DNA of 64,000 nucleotides, from NCBI RefSeq assembly GCF_032191775.1, contig NZ_CP132507.1:893001-957000 (forward strand), in the 5' to 3' direction. Positions within the stretch are counted from its first letter, which is position 1, and each line of letters begins with the position of its first letter. Source of the stretch: Rhodoferax mekongensis (GTDB taxonomy: Bacteria; Pseudomonadota; Gammaproteobacteria; Burkholderiales; Burkholderiaceae_C). A program made the position numbers and the translations under genes. This document shows positions 37,665-46,115 of the stretch, in pieces. The notes under the pieces are model-generated. The model saw only the letters and a list, made by a program, of their open reading frames with translations, was not told where the DNA came from and did not search any database.

Positions 37665-38219
37665 ATGAACTATCGAGCATCCCTTATCGCGGCTGGTCTG
37701 TTGTTGGCCGGTGTCGCCAACGCTCAGGTACTGGGCACCATCACTGCGTCCAGCACAAACGTCAAGGTGGGTGAGCCTGTCACCATCACGGCCAACATCG
37801 ATGTCATCAAATCGAATTACTGCGGATTCGTCGTGGACTTCGGTGATGGCACGTTCAAGGATGCCGTGAGCGATATGAACACCCCCGTACCCTTGGTCAT
37901 CACCCGCACCTTTGACAAGCCCGGTTCTTACCATGTGACTTTGGGCGGGAAGAATGTACAGAACCACCCCAATTGCGGCGGCCCGGAGCGTGCAGTTGAT
38001 ATTTCGGTGACGGGTACGGCTAAAGCCGCAGCCCCAGCCAAACCGGGCGATGTTTGTGAGAAGCCGTGGAAGCTGTCCGGCAAACCCAATGCCAAAACCG
38101 GTGCCTTTACGTGTGCGGCCAAGCCCGGCACCGCATTGCCGGCAGCCAAGCATGTCTGTAGTGGTGACCTGAGCTACTTCGAAAACACCAAGAAGGGCCA
38201 ATACGGTTGCAAGCCCTGA
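37665..38219 (+). CDS. Secreted protein with PKD-like domain
   Basis: A 184-residue exported protein. A signal peptide of about 20 residues ends in VANAQ. Residues 22-125 look like a PKD/Ig-like beta domain: VDFGDGTFKDAV is the characteristic D-F-G-D-G-T turn, followed by TRTFDKPGSYHVTL. The C-terminal part has four cysteines and several lysines, ending YGCKP. GGAGA lies 8 bp before the ATG. A role in surface or periplasmic binding is likely, but the function is unknown. The 173-bp gap before it holds a weak hairpin (TAGTGC/GCACTA near 37510) and no gene. Confidence 0.85.
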   Translation: MNYRASLIAAGLLLAGVANAQVLGTITASSTNVKVGEPVTITANIDVIKSNYCGFVVDFGDGTFKDAVSDMNTPVPLVITRTFDKPGSYHVTLGGKNVQNHPNCGGPERAVDISVTGTAKAAAPAKPGDVCEKPWKLSGKPNAKTGAFTCAAKPGTALPAAKHVCSGDLSYFENTKKGQYGCKP

Positions 38220-38232
38220 GGCCCGTTAACCA

Positions 38233-39123
38233 TTAACCTGCAGCGGAGGCTGCCAGGGCTGCGGCTTTGGCAGCCTCTTCGGCTTCCCGTTGTGCCGCCG
38301 CTGCCGCGGCCGCTGCAATCAGGGTGGCTTTACACACGGTGCGTGTGAGCGGTATGCCATCCACGAAGGCCTGCAATTCGCCGGACTCCATGGCGACCCA
38401 AGCCTCGTTGGTGGTGAGGGGTTCGGTCACCACAATCACCTGCCGGTCCTCGGGACCGTTCAGGTCTGAGAGGTCGACGGTCATGTCTTCGTCCTTGAGC
38501 TGCACTTCCGGGAAAGGGTGCTGGCGTAGCACGTAGCAGAGCTTGGTGCTGGCGTGCGCCCACAAGGCTTGGCCATTGCTCAAGAGAAAGTTGAACGTGC
38601 CGTGCTTCGCAATCTGGGGAACCAGTTCCGCCAAGGTGCGCGTGAGTTCTTCGACGGTAGGCACCTTGACGTGGGATTTGTTCAACTCCTGCAGCAGCCA
38701 GCAAAACGCCAGCTCGCTATCGGTGCTGCCCACTGGTTTGAAGCTGCCATGCAGTCTGGGGTTGAATTCTTTCAGGTCACCGTTATGGGCGAAGACCCAG
38801 TAGCGGCCCCAAAGTTCACGGGTAAAGGGGTGGCAGTTTTCGAGGGTAACGGCGCCCACGGTGGCCTTGCGCACATGGGCCACGACGTTATGGCTTTTGA
38901 TCGGGTAGGACTTGAGCATCTTCGCAATCGGCGAGGTCGATGCACTTTCCTTGTCCACAAAATGCCGTGCCGCCTTGCCGGGCTGGTCGCCTTCGCTCTC
39001 AAAGAAGGCGATGCCCCAACCATCCGAATGGTGGTCGGTGCAGCCGCCCCGCTGCGAAAAGCCGGTGAAGCTCAGCGTCAGGCTGGCCGGCAAATGGCTG
39101 TTCATTCCAAGCAGTTGGCACAT
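38233..39123 (-). CDS. Class II glutamine amidotransferase (YafJ type)
   Basis: A 296-residue protein starting MCQLLGMN, so cysteine 2 would become the N-terminal nucleophile that releases ammonia from glutamine. The GGCTDHHSDGWGIAFF and VVAHVRKATVG segments are typical of GATase type II domains, and there is no attached synthase domain. The alanine-rich C-terminus (AAAAAAQREAEEAAKAAALAA) is low complexity. The physiological acceptor is unknown. It lies on the minus strand with the small tautomerase upstream. Confidence 0.92.
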   Translation of the reverse strand: MCQLLGMNSHLPASLTLSFTGFSQRGGCTDHHSDGWGIAFFESEGDQPGKAARHFVDKESASTSPIAKMLKSYPIKSHNVVAHVRKATVGAVTLENCHPFTRELWGRYWVFAHNGDLKEFNPRLHGSFKPVGSTDSELAFCWLLQELNKSHVKVPTVEELTRTLAELVPQIAKHGTFNFLLSNGQALWAHASTKLCYVLRQHPFPEVQLKDEDMTVDLSDLNGPEDRQVIVVTEPLTTNEAWVAMESGELQAFVDGIPLTRTVCKATLIAAAAAAAAQREAEEAAKAAALAASAAG

Positions 39124-39187
39124 GGAAACAGTTTACTCCGCAGGGTGCGTGAAAGGCTAGGGCAGGTCGGATGGAATGTGCATTTGC

Positions 39188-39379
39188 TTATGTGCGCGGC
39201 TCTGACCAGAGCTTCCCGCCGGTGGACCAGTTCTCGCGCTTGACCTCGGTGATGATGATGTCCACCGCCTCGGGTGAGCAGCCCAGGGTTTCGGCCGTGA
39301 CCCGGGTCACTTCTTCCACCAGCTTTTTCTTTTGCTCGGGGGAGCGGCCTTCAAACATTTCGACGTGGTAGGTGGGCAT
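39188..39379 (-). CDS. 4-oxalocrotonate tautomerase family protein
   Basis: A 63-residue protein. MPTYHVEMFEGRSPEQKKKLV leaves proline 1 as the catalytic base after methionine removal. The arrangement matches the hexameric 4-OT tautomerases. The 64 bp between it and the amidotransferase gene hold no other gene. No aromatic-degradation operon is nearby, so the true substrate is open. Confidence 0.9.
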   Translation of the reverse strand: MPTYHVEMFEGRSPEQKKKLVEEVTRVTAETLGCSPEAVDIIITEVKRENWSTGGKLWSEPRT

Positions 39380-39465
39380 GGTCTTCCTTGTTGCGGGGGT
39401 GTTATGACGTCAATGGGGCGTGCAGATTAGACTGCGGGGGTTGCCATTTTCCTCCGACTCTTCCT

Positions 39466-40968
39466 TTGCAATTTTTGTTCCCTCCCGAACCGTCAGCCCG
39501 CGCACGTGGTGTGTTGCTGCTGGTGTTTGTGCTGCATGCCTTGCTGGGAGGGCTCCTGGGTCTGTCCGTGGACGAGGCGCATTACTTGCTGTACGCCGCC
39601 CACCCCGCCTTGAGCTACTTCGACCATCCGCCTCTGGTGGGTTGGGTGCAGATACCGTTGGTGGCTCTGGACGCGCCGATCGCGGTGCTTCGCTTGGTGC
39701 CGGGCGTGTGCTGGTTGCTCACGGTGTGGGGCGTGCACCGGCTGACGCTGCGGCTTTTTGCGGGCCAGGCGATGGCCCCGCAAGCGGCATTGGCTGCGGT
39801 GTCGGCACTCGCGCTGGCGCCTTTGCTGCATGTGCTGGGTATAGGCCTGCTGCCTGATACCTTGCTGATGGCGCTCACCGTGGCCCTGATGCAGCAGACC
39901 TGGACCTTGATGCAGCCAGCAGCTACCACCCGCGTTGTACCGTGGGTGGTGATGGGCGTGTTGCTGGGCTTGTCGGGCTTGGCCAAATACACCGCCGTCT
40001 TCACTGCGGTTGCAATTGCCGTATGCGTTGTCGGTGCCCAAGGGTTGCGGGTGCTGCGTCTGCCTGCGTTGTGGCTCGGCTTGGTCATTGCCGCGCTGCT
40101 GATTACACCCGTGCTGGTGTGGAACGCCCAGAACCAGTGGATTTCATTTACCTACCAGCTCGCGCACGGCAAGGGCAGTGTATGGCAGTTATCGCACGTG
40201 TTGCGGTTTCTGCTGACGCAACTGCTGGTCTTTGGCCCGATGTTGCTGTTCGCGGCGCCGGGTTGGCGCAGTGCCCCGACACCTTTGCGGCCCTTGGTCT
40301 GGCTGTTTGTCATTCCCTTTGTGATTTTCGCCTACATGTCCGGTGGCGGGACTGCGTTACCGCACTGGACGGCACCCTCTTGGGTGGCGCTGGCACCTTT
40401 TGCGGGTTGGGGGCTGGCTTTTGCGTGGCGCAGAGGCATGCGAAGGGTGATAGCGGGTTTGGCCTCTTTGCAGTTCTTGGCAAGTGCTTGCTTGCTGGGG
40501 CTGATGAGCAGCGCGGGCTGGCCGGTCATTGCCGGTAGCGATGCTGCTGTGGCGCCGCGGCCCAATCCCTTTGCGGATTTGCATGGCTGGGAACTTGCGG
40601 GTGCCCGCGCCCAAACGCTGGCGGAGCAACAGGGATTGTCGCGAGTCGCCGTGCAGAACTGGACGCTGGGCAGCCGCCTGGGTTGGTATGCGCGGCCCTT
40701 GCCGGTGTTCGTTCTGGAGGAGGGGGATTCCCAGTTCAAACTGTGGGCAGGGGACTTGTCCGCAGGCGAGGGGGCTTTGCTGGTTGATTGGTCCCATATG
40801 GCTTACGAGGCTCCCGTGGGAGCACATGGTTTTGCGTCCTGTACCCTGCTGGAGAGTCTGCCGGTGCAGCACTGGGGTCAGCCCCTGGCGAGCTTCCGCT
40901 TCTATGACTGCCGCGGTTGGTCCGGTGCCGCACCGCAGCCTCGGCTTACACTCCCGCCCAATTCCTGA
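39466..40968 (+). CDS. GT39/ArnT-like membrane glycosyltransferase
   Basis: A protein of about 500 residues with about 11 hydrophobic segments. The first loop carries LSVDEAHYLLYAAHPALSYF followed by DHPPLVGW, the catalytic-loop signature of ArnT-type and PMT-type enzymes that use polyprenyl-phosphate sugars. The start is uncertain. A TTG at 39466 (MQFLFPP) is preferred, the frame is open back to 39388, and a GTG lies slightly downstream. A PAP2 phosphatase follows after 6 bp, fitting lipid-linked sugar or lipid A modification. Confidence 0.88.
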   Translation: MQFLFPPEPSARARGVLLLVFVLHALLGGLLGLSVDEAHYLLYAAHPALSYFDHPPLVGWVQIPLVALDAPIAVLRLVPGVCWLLTVWGVHRLTLRLFAGQAMAPQAALAAVSALALAPLLHVLGIGLLPDTLLMALTVALMQQTWTLMQPAATTRVVPWVVMGVLLGLSGLAKYTAVFTAVAIAVCVVGAQGLRVLRLPALWLGLVIAALLITPVLVWNAQNQWISFTYQLAHGKGSVWQLSHVLRFLLTQLLVFGPMLLFAAPGWRSAPTPLRPLVWLFVIPFVIFAYMSGGGTALPHWTAPSWVALAPFAGWGLAFAWRRGMRRVIAGLASLQFLASACLLGLMSSAGWPVIAGSDAAVAPRPNPFADLHGWELAGARAQTLAEQQGLSRVAVQNWTLGSRLGWYARPLPVFVLEEGDSQFKLWAGDLSAGEGALLVDWSHMAYEAPVGAHGFASCTLLESLPVQHWGQPLASFRFYDCRGWSGAAPQPRLTLPPNS

Positions 40969-40974
40969 AACCCC

Positions 40975-41793
40975 ATGTTGATGCCTCGTCCCGTTACGCC
41001 CCACGCCCTCGCCAGCCCGGTATCCGCCAGCAGCTGGTGGTGGCCTTTGGTGATCTTCGTTTTGGGCACACCACTATGGCTGCAGCTGTGGGAGCCCACG
41101 CTTTTCATCACCATCAACCAGTGGTGCGCGCCCTTGGCCGCCGAGTTCTGGACCGGCTTGTCCCTCCTGGGCAATGGCTGGGGTTTGCTGGCGGTAACGG
41201 CCCCGCTGCTGGTATTCGCTCCTCGCTTGATGGTGGCCTGGCTGTGTGCGGCACCTTTTGCCGTGCTGTTCGCGCGCACCGGCAAGTTCTTTATTGAAAG
41301 CCCGCGCCCGGCAGCGGTAGTCGACAACGCGCAGATGCGCGTGGTCGGTGAGCTGCTGCACAACGTGTCCATGCCCTCCGGCCATACCTTGACGGCTTTT
41401 GCTGTCGCCTCGGGCATCTACTACGCCCTCACGGTGGCCCAACGCAGGCGCCACTGGTGGTTGCTGGTGTTGGCTGCCGGCACCGGACTGTCCCGCATTG
41501 CAGTGGGTGCCCATTGGCCGGGTGATGTGGCGGTGGGTGCCAGTCTGGGCCTGCTCGCTGGTTTGCTGGGGCACCAAGTTTGGATCCGCTTGCCTTCAAC
41601 GCAGTTTGCGCCTACGGCCTGGGGTGTGCGCATCGCTGCGGTGTTGGTGGCCTTGTCCATCTTTCATTTGGTCACTGAAGATCTTGATTTTGCGGAAAAC
41701 CATAGGGCTCAGATGGTGCTCACTGTGGTGGCAGTCACCAGTTTGTTGATTTACCTCTGGCGATTGCTCGCATCGACGTTTCAAAAGAAATAG
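40975..41793 (+). CDS. PAP2-family membrane phosphatase
   Basis: A 272-residue membrane phosphatase with the complete three-part PAP2 active site: KFFIESPRP, PSGHTLTAF and SRIAVGAHWPGDV. It probably acts on undecaprenyl-pyrophosphate or lipid A, given the glycosyltransferase six bases upstream. The TAG stop lies inside a dispersed repeat. A second, degenerate PAP2 protein is encoded at 45383-46066. Confidence 0.92.
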   Translation: MLMPRPVTPHALASPVSASSWWWPLVIFVLGTPLWLQLWEPTLFITINQWCAPLAAEFWTGLSLLGNGWGLLAVTAPLLVFAPRLMVAWLCAAPFAVLFARTGKFFIESPRPAAVVDNAQMRVVGELLHNVSMPSGHTLTAFAVASGIYYALTVAQRRRHWWLLVLAAGTGLSRIAVGAHWPGDVAVGASLGLLAGLLGHQVWIRLPSTQFAPTAWGVRIAAVLVALSIFHLVTEDLDFAENHRAQMVLTVVAVTSLLIYLWRLLASTFQKK

Positions 41794-41852
41794 GCTGCTA
41801 GCGCAGGCTGTATGGGCGCGAGTAGCTATCAATTTCATAGCTAATGCCCCTT
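41790..41852 (+). repeat. Dispersed repeat, family A, copy 5 (3' end of PAP2 gene)
   Basis: TAGGCTGCTAGCGCA, then GGGCGC, then a second GCTATC / CATAGC dyad. It begins at the stop codon of the PAP2 gene and looks like a rearranged or double copy. Confidence 0.65.
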
Positions 41853-41907
41853 TGGAAAATGGGACTACTGATGAAAGTCCGTTTTTTTCTGTCATGATCC
41901 GTCCACC

Positions 41908-42042
41908 TTTAGGGGAGTAGCAATCCCGGCGCGCAGGTGCCGGGTTTGCATGTTTCGTCAGTACGTCGCGGGTGGCAGTGTTACCCCGGCCGGAACATGC
42001 AGAGGCGCCATCCGGCGCTCTCCCGCAAGACCTACAGGAAAT
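41908..42042 (+). ncRNA. yybP-ykoY manganese riboswitch upstream of terC
   Basis: TTTAGGGGAGTAGC at 41908-41921 is the hallmark 5' element of this riboswitch class. The 3' partner region, CGCAAGACCTACAGG, lies at 42025-42039. GC-rich paired arms lie between them. It sits 27 bp upstream of a TerC-family gene, one of the standard targets. Known members bind Mn2+ and switch on exporters. The first part of the 275-bp gap holds a dispersed repeat. Confidence 0.9.
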
Positions 42043-42068
42043 GTTTCAACCATTTCAGGGTCTTGCAT

Positions 42069-43028
42069 ATGCAAACAATCGCACCACTGTGGCTATGGGC
42101 CACGTTCATTGGCATCGTTCTGGTGTCGCTCTTCGTTGACTTCGTCGTCCTCAAAAAGCAGGGCGCGCATGACATCGGCGTCAAAGAGGCGCTCAACTGG
42201 TCCCTGATCTGGATCGCCTTGAGCTTTCTGTTCAATGGCTTGTTCTGGTGGGCTGTCAAAGACACCACCGGTTCGACCGAGATCGCGAACACCAAGTCGC
42301 TGGAGTTCCTGACCGGCTACCTCATCGAGAAGTCACTGGCGGTGGACAACATCTTTGTGTTCCTGATGATCTTCACCTACTTCGCGGTGCCGTCGCACTA
42401 CCAGAAGCGGGTGCTGATGATCGGCATCATCGGTGCGATCGTGTTGCGCACCATCATGATTCTGGTGGGCGGCTGGTTGTTGGCTGAGTTCCACTGGATC
42501 TTGTACGTGTTCGGCGCCTTCCTGATCCTCACGGGCGTAAAGATGTGGTGGGCCGCAAGCCAGGAGCCCAGTCTGGATGACAACCCAGCCTTGAAGCTGC
42601 TGCGCAAAATTCTGCCCGTGAGCAAGAACTACGACGGTGAAAATTTCTGGACCGTGGAAAACGGCAAGAAGATCGCAACGCCTTTGTTCATGGTGATCTG
42701 CTTGGTGGCCCTGACCGACGTGATCTTTGCCGTGGACTCCATCCCCGCGATCTTTGCGATCACCAGTGACCCCTTCATCGTGCTGACCAGCAACGTGTTT
42801 GCGATTCTGGGGCTGCGTGCCATGTACTTTCTGCTGGCTGCGGTGGCGAACAAGTTCCACTTGTTGAACTACGGCCTGGCGGTCATCCTGGTGTTCATCG
42901 GTACAAAGATGTGCCTGATCGATATCTACAAGATCCCCGTGGGTGCATCCCTGGGTGTGGTGGTGGGCATTCTGGCCGTCACCATGTGGTTGAGCGTTCG
43001 CACCAGCAAGGTGGAAGAACGCGCATGA
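42069..43028 (+). CDS. TerC-family manganese-linked membrane protein (Alx-like)
   Basis: A 319-residue inner-membrane protein with about nine helices. It carries the two acidic repeats of the family, EKSLAVDNIFVFLM and TDVIFAVDSIPAIFAI. Members controlled by yybP-ykoY riboswitches export manganese or help metallate exported proteins. The start MQTIAPLWLW at 42069 is chosen because the riboswitch occupies the upstream part of the open frame. It overlaps exoD by ATGA. Confidence 0.94.
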   Translation: MQTIAPLWLWATFIGIVLVSLFVDFVVLKKQGAHDIGVKEALNWSLIWIALSFLFNGLFWWAVKDTTGSTEIANTKSLEFLTGYLIEKSLAVDNIFVFLMIFTYFAVPSHYQKRVLMIGIIGAIVLRTIMILVGGWLLAEFHWILYVFGAFLILTGVKMWWAASQEPSLDDNPALKLLRKILPVSKNYDGENFWTVENGKKIATPLFMVICLVALTDVIFAVDSIPAIFAITSDPFIVLTSNVFAILGLRAMYFLLAAVANKFHLLNYGLAVILVFIGTKMCLIDIYKIPVGASLGVVVGILAVTMWLSVRTSKVEERA

Positions 43029-43642
43029 GTGATCACCACACGCAGGCCGATCGCCTGCGGGCCGCAGCGGCATCGCTGCAGGATCAACCCCTGAGCCTGC
43101 AGCAACTGTTCCGCCTGCATGGGCGGGCGGGGCCGGGGGCCTTGCTGGTAGTGCTTGCAGTCCCCTGCCTCTTGCCCGTGCCTGGCGCGGGCATGTTGCT
43201 TTCCATGGGGATGGCGATGGTGGCATGGATGATCTGGCGTTACTACCCGCGCCTGGTCATGCCGCGCAAGGTGGGGCGCTTCCAGCTCTCGCCACCCATG
43301 GCGCGCCGGGCGCTGAACACCCTGGCCTGGTTGTATGAAAAAGCCTCCCGCGTCATGCGGGCGAGGTTGCGCTGGTGGGTGCAGCCCGGTCACCGGGTCT
43401 GGCTCGCTCCCTTCGTCGCCGCCATGGCGCTGATCATTTTTCTGCCCATTCCGTTCGGCAATGTGGTACCGGCGGCAGCCTTGCTGCTCATCGGACTGGG
43501 GCTCGTGTTTGAAGACGGACTGGCCATGCTCTCCGGTGTCGTTTTGGGTTTGGCGCTGGTCGCCGTACTGGCCGGACTGGCCGGCGGTGCGGCCCACTGG
43601 GCGCCAGAGCTGTGGGCTGCCTGGCCTCTTCGTCCTCAGTAA
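43025..43642 (+). CDS. exoD: ExoD-family membrane protein
   Basis: A 205-residue membrane protein with four to five hydrophobic segments. SLQQLFRLHGRAGPGALLVVLAVPCLLPVPGAG is the ExoD signature region (residues about 24-56). The family was named from exopolysaccharide and alkali-tolerance mutants of rhizobia; the molecular role is not settled. It is coupled to terC by ATGA and so probably shares the riboswitch. It converges on the DUF2520 gene with a 14-bp gap. Confidence 0.88.
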   Translation: MSDHHTQADRLRAAAASLQDQPLSLQQLFRLHGRAGPGALLVVLAVPCLLPVPGAGMLLSMGMAMVAWMIWRYYPRLVMPRKVGRFQLSPPMARRALNTLAWLYEKASRVMRARLRWWVQPGHRVWLAPFVAAMALIIFLPIPFGNVVPAAALLLIGLGLVFEDGLAMLSGVVLGLALVAVLAGLAGGAAHWAPELWAAWPLRPQ

Positions 43643-43656
43643 ATCGCTGCCGAATT

Positions 43657-44475
43657 TCAGTGGCCTGCCATCCTCAGTGCCAGGGTGCTGAGGGCCCTAT
43701 AGGCATCACCACTGGGCGCATCCCATGCCTGCACCACGTCAGCTTGCCGTGCAATCGCGGCCACATCGCCCCGCGCAGCGGGCCCGGTCAAGGCGCCTGC
43801 GGGCCCCTGGCGGGTGATGTTGTCTGCCGCGTTACGCAGTAGTGTGGCGCGCAAGTGAGGAATCAGCTCGGGTGGTACGCCGCTGCGAGTCCATGCAGCT
43901 TCTGCCACGGACTGCAGCACCGGCAAAAAGTTGGTCGCAAACACCGCTGCAGCGTGGTACAGCACTTTGTCTTCGCTGGCCACACCAAACGTTTGCGCGC
44001 CGATCGATTCGAATGCCGCACGCATAGTTTCGCAAGCGCTGGCGTCGCCCTCGAGTGCGCATGCTGTGCCCGCAAACTGCTGCACCGTCGCCGCTACGTT
44101 GGAAAAACTCAGGATGCAGTGCGCGCTGGCCGTACGCCAACCCAACTCGGCTAAGGGCTGCAAGCTGCTTGAGTTCTGGGCGCCGCTGCAATGAAAGACG
44201 ATAGGGCGGGAGGATCCGGATGCGTGTGTGGCAGCCAGTGCATGGGCGACCTCCGCAATCCGTGCGTCCTGCACCGCCACCATCCACACATCGGCCGGGC
44301 GCATGCCCTGAATGGTTGCTACGGCGGTACCAGCGCCTATGGCGGTGCAAGCCTCTTGGGCGCTCGTCAGGCTGCTGGTCAGCACATCCTGAATTTCGAA
44401 TACGCCATGCCGTGCCCACAGGGAGGCCAATGTGCGGCCGACCCGGCCGGCACCCATCAGGTTCAAAGTTGTCAC
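43657..44475 (-). CDS. DUF2520/Rossmann-like NAD(P)-binding protein
   Basis: A 272-residue protein. The N-terminal Rossmann fold starts TTLNLMGAGRVGRTLASLW. The C-terminal half has YHAAAVFATNFLPVLQSVAE and a helical domain, matching the DUF2520 group related to ProC and ketopantoate reductases. The substrate is unknown. It is divergent from the epimerase gene with 44 bp between starts, so the two may share a control region. Confidence 0.85.
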   Translation of the reverse strand: MTTLNLMGAGRVGRTLASLWARHGVFEIQDVLTSSLTSAQEACTAIGAGTAVATIQGMRPADVWMVAVQDARIAEVAHALAATHASGSSRPIVFHCSGAQNSSSLQPLAELGWRTASAHCILSFSNVAATVQQFAGTACALEGDASACETMRAAFESIGAQTFGVASEDKVLYHAAAVFATNFLPVLQSVAEAAWTRSGVPPELIPHLRATLLRNAADNITRQGPAGALTGPAARGDVAAIARQADVVQAWDAPSGDAYRALSTLALRMAGH

Positions 44476-44519
44476 GCGCGCTTCACTCCAGGAACGGTGG
44501 GCGCCGCTACCATGGCGGC

Positions 44520-45386
44520 ATGAAAAAAATTCTGGTTACAGGCGGCACCGGTGCCGTCGGCAAATACATTGTGGACGATCTGGTGCAGCACGGGTACGCC
44601 GTGGGTGTGCTGGATCTGGCAGCCCCCGCCCGCAGCGACGTGGCGCACCATGTTGTGGACGTGCTGCAGCTCGATGCGGTGCTGCAGGCCATGGCAGGGT
44701 ATGACGCGGTGATGCATGTAGCGGGCATTCCGCACCCGCTCAATGACCCGGCCAAGCGGGTGTTTGACGTGAACGTGAACGGCACCTTCAACGTGCTGGA
44801 AGCCGCCGCCCAGCATGGCATTGCCAAAGTGGTGTTTACCTCCAGTGAATCGACCATGGGCTTCGCTTTCGCCGCGCACCGCTTGGCGCCTTTGTACATC
44901 CCGGTGGACGAGTCGCACCCGGCCCGCCCGCAGGACCCCTACGGCCTGAGCAAAGTGGTGAGCGAGCAAATCTGCAAGACCTACACCGAGCGCTATGGCA
45001 TGCGCACCGTGTGTTTGCGCATGCCCTGGGTCTGGCTGCCGGACGATGCGCAGCGCCCCTTCTACCGCTCGCTGGTTGCCGAATATCCCAACTGGTTCAA
45101 AAACATCTGGACCTTTGTGGATGCGCGCGATGTGGCCACCGCGCACCGCCTGGCTCTGGAAACCGATCTGGAGCACCAACACGAAACCTTTTTCATCACT
45201 GGCCCGCACAACTGGACGGGCCGCGACGGTCGCGCACTGATGGCCGAGTTCTGGCCGGAAGTCACGCAGTTCGCGTCGGACTTTGCAGGCGCAGATCCGC
45301 TGATTTCGCACGCTAAAGCGGCACGTCTGTTGGGCTACAAGCCGCTCTATGGCGTGCAGGAAGTATTGGGCAGTTCGTCGATCTAG
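44520..45386 (+). CDS. NAD-dependent epimerase/dehydratase (extended SDR)
   Basis: A 288-residue extended short-chain dehydrogenase. The nucleotide site is LVTGGTGAVGKYIVDDL. The catalytic tyrosine and lysine are in YGLSKVV, with serines in FTSSESTMG. NAD-binding HVAGIPHP and the C-terminal substrate domain are present. The ATG at 44520 is chosen by homology; the frame is open far upstream over the divergent gene. The exact sugar or acid substrate is not predictable. Its stop overlaps that of the convergent PAP2-like gene. Confidence 0.92.
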   Translation: MKKILVTGGTGAVGKYIVDDLVQHGYAVGVLDLAAPARSDVAHHVVDVLQLDAVLQAMAGYDAVMHVAGIPHPLNDPAKRVFDVNVNGTFNVLEAAAQHGIAKVVFTSSESTMGFAFAAHRLAPLYIPVDESHPARPQDPYGLSKVVSEQICKTYTERYGMRTVCLRMPWVWLPDDAQRPFYRSLVAEYPNWFKNIWTFVDARDVATAHRLALETDLEHQHETFFITGPHNWTGRDGRALMAEFWPEVTQFASDFAGADPLISHAKAARLLGYKPLYGVQEVLGSSSI

Positions 45387-46066
45387 GGCGCACCGCCCAC
45401 CGCAGGCGGCGTTGGTGCTGCGGCCGGGTGACGGGCATGCAGGTGGTGCCGCACGAATGGTTTGCCTTGCCCCGAAACCCAGAGTGCCAGTCGCACCTCG
45501 ATCTCATGCGTGGGCAGCAAGGTCGCGCTATTGCCATGCAAGGCCAGCAGCAGGATCAGGGGCGCGAACTTGCTGGCCCAGTGGGTCAGCGGTCGTGAAC
45601 CCAATGCACGCAACGTCGGCCAGCTCACCGCGGCCCCCAGTACCCAGCCGGCCACCACTTCGCTCACGCTGTGTGCGTTCACCATCACCCGTGAAATGCC
45701 CACTGCCAGGGCCAGCGCCCAGCCCATGGCTGCGCCCAAGCCACGCCCTTGCATGGCTGGCCAGGGAATGCCCCGTAGCAACAGCGGCAAGATGCTGGTG
45801 GCCAACAGGGTGTGGCCGCTGATGCCGGTGAAATCCAGCGCCGCAATGCCTATGCCCCAGCCGAAGAACAAGCACTTGCTGATGACCGTGATCGTGACGG
45901 CCAGCACGATGCGCATCAGGTAGGCGCGTGCCACTGTACGGGCGCCGCTTTCCCATAGCCCCCCCAGTACCAATGCCAAGGCAGGCAGCAGCAGGCTCGA
46001 TGCGCCCATGTGGGTGATTACCCACCAGGCTTGGGTGCTCAGGGGCAACGTGTGGGACATGGGCAA
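45383..46066 (-). CDS. PAP2-superfamily membrane protein with altered active site
   Basis: A 227-residue membrane protein with about five or six hydrophobic segments. It resembles PAP2 phosphatases (KCLFFGWG, GISGHTLLATS, SRVMVNAHSVSEVVAG). The RP after the first lysine is missing, proline before SGH is replaced by isoleucine, and glutamate stands where the third motif usually has aspartate. It may have weak or different activity. The C-terminal 40 residues (HHLHARHPAAAPTPP) are histidine/proline-rich. Confidence 0.8.
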   Translation of the reverse strand: MPMSHTLPLSTQAWWVITHMGASSLLLPALALVLGGLWESGARTVARAYLMRIVLAVTITVISKCLFFGWGIGIAALDFTGISGHTLLATSILPLLLRGIPWPAMQGRGLGAAMGWALALAVGISRVMVNAHSVSEVVAGWVLGAAVSWPTLRALGSRPLTHWASKFAPLILLLALHGNSATLLPTHEIEVRLALWVSGQGKPFVRHHLHARHPAAAPTPPAVGGAP

Positions 46067-46115
46067 ATGCTGCGGTGCAAAAAGAGGCGTCAGTGTAGCC
46101 CTCGGCGCAGCGCGG

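Noticed and set aside
41908-42042. Short ORF across the riboswitch region
   Set aside because: The sequence is explained by conserved riboswitch elements and the peptide resembles nothing known.
44220-44519. Longer N-terminus for the epimerase
   Set aside because: It is antisense to the DUF2520 gene, and the Rossmann start at MKKILVTGG is canonical.
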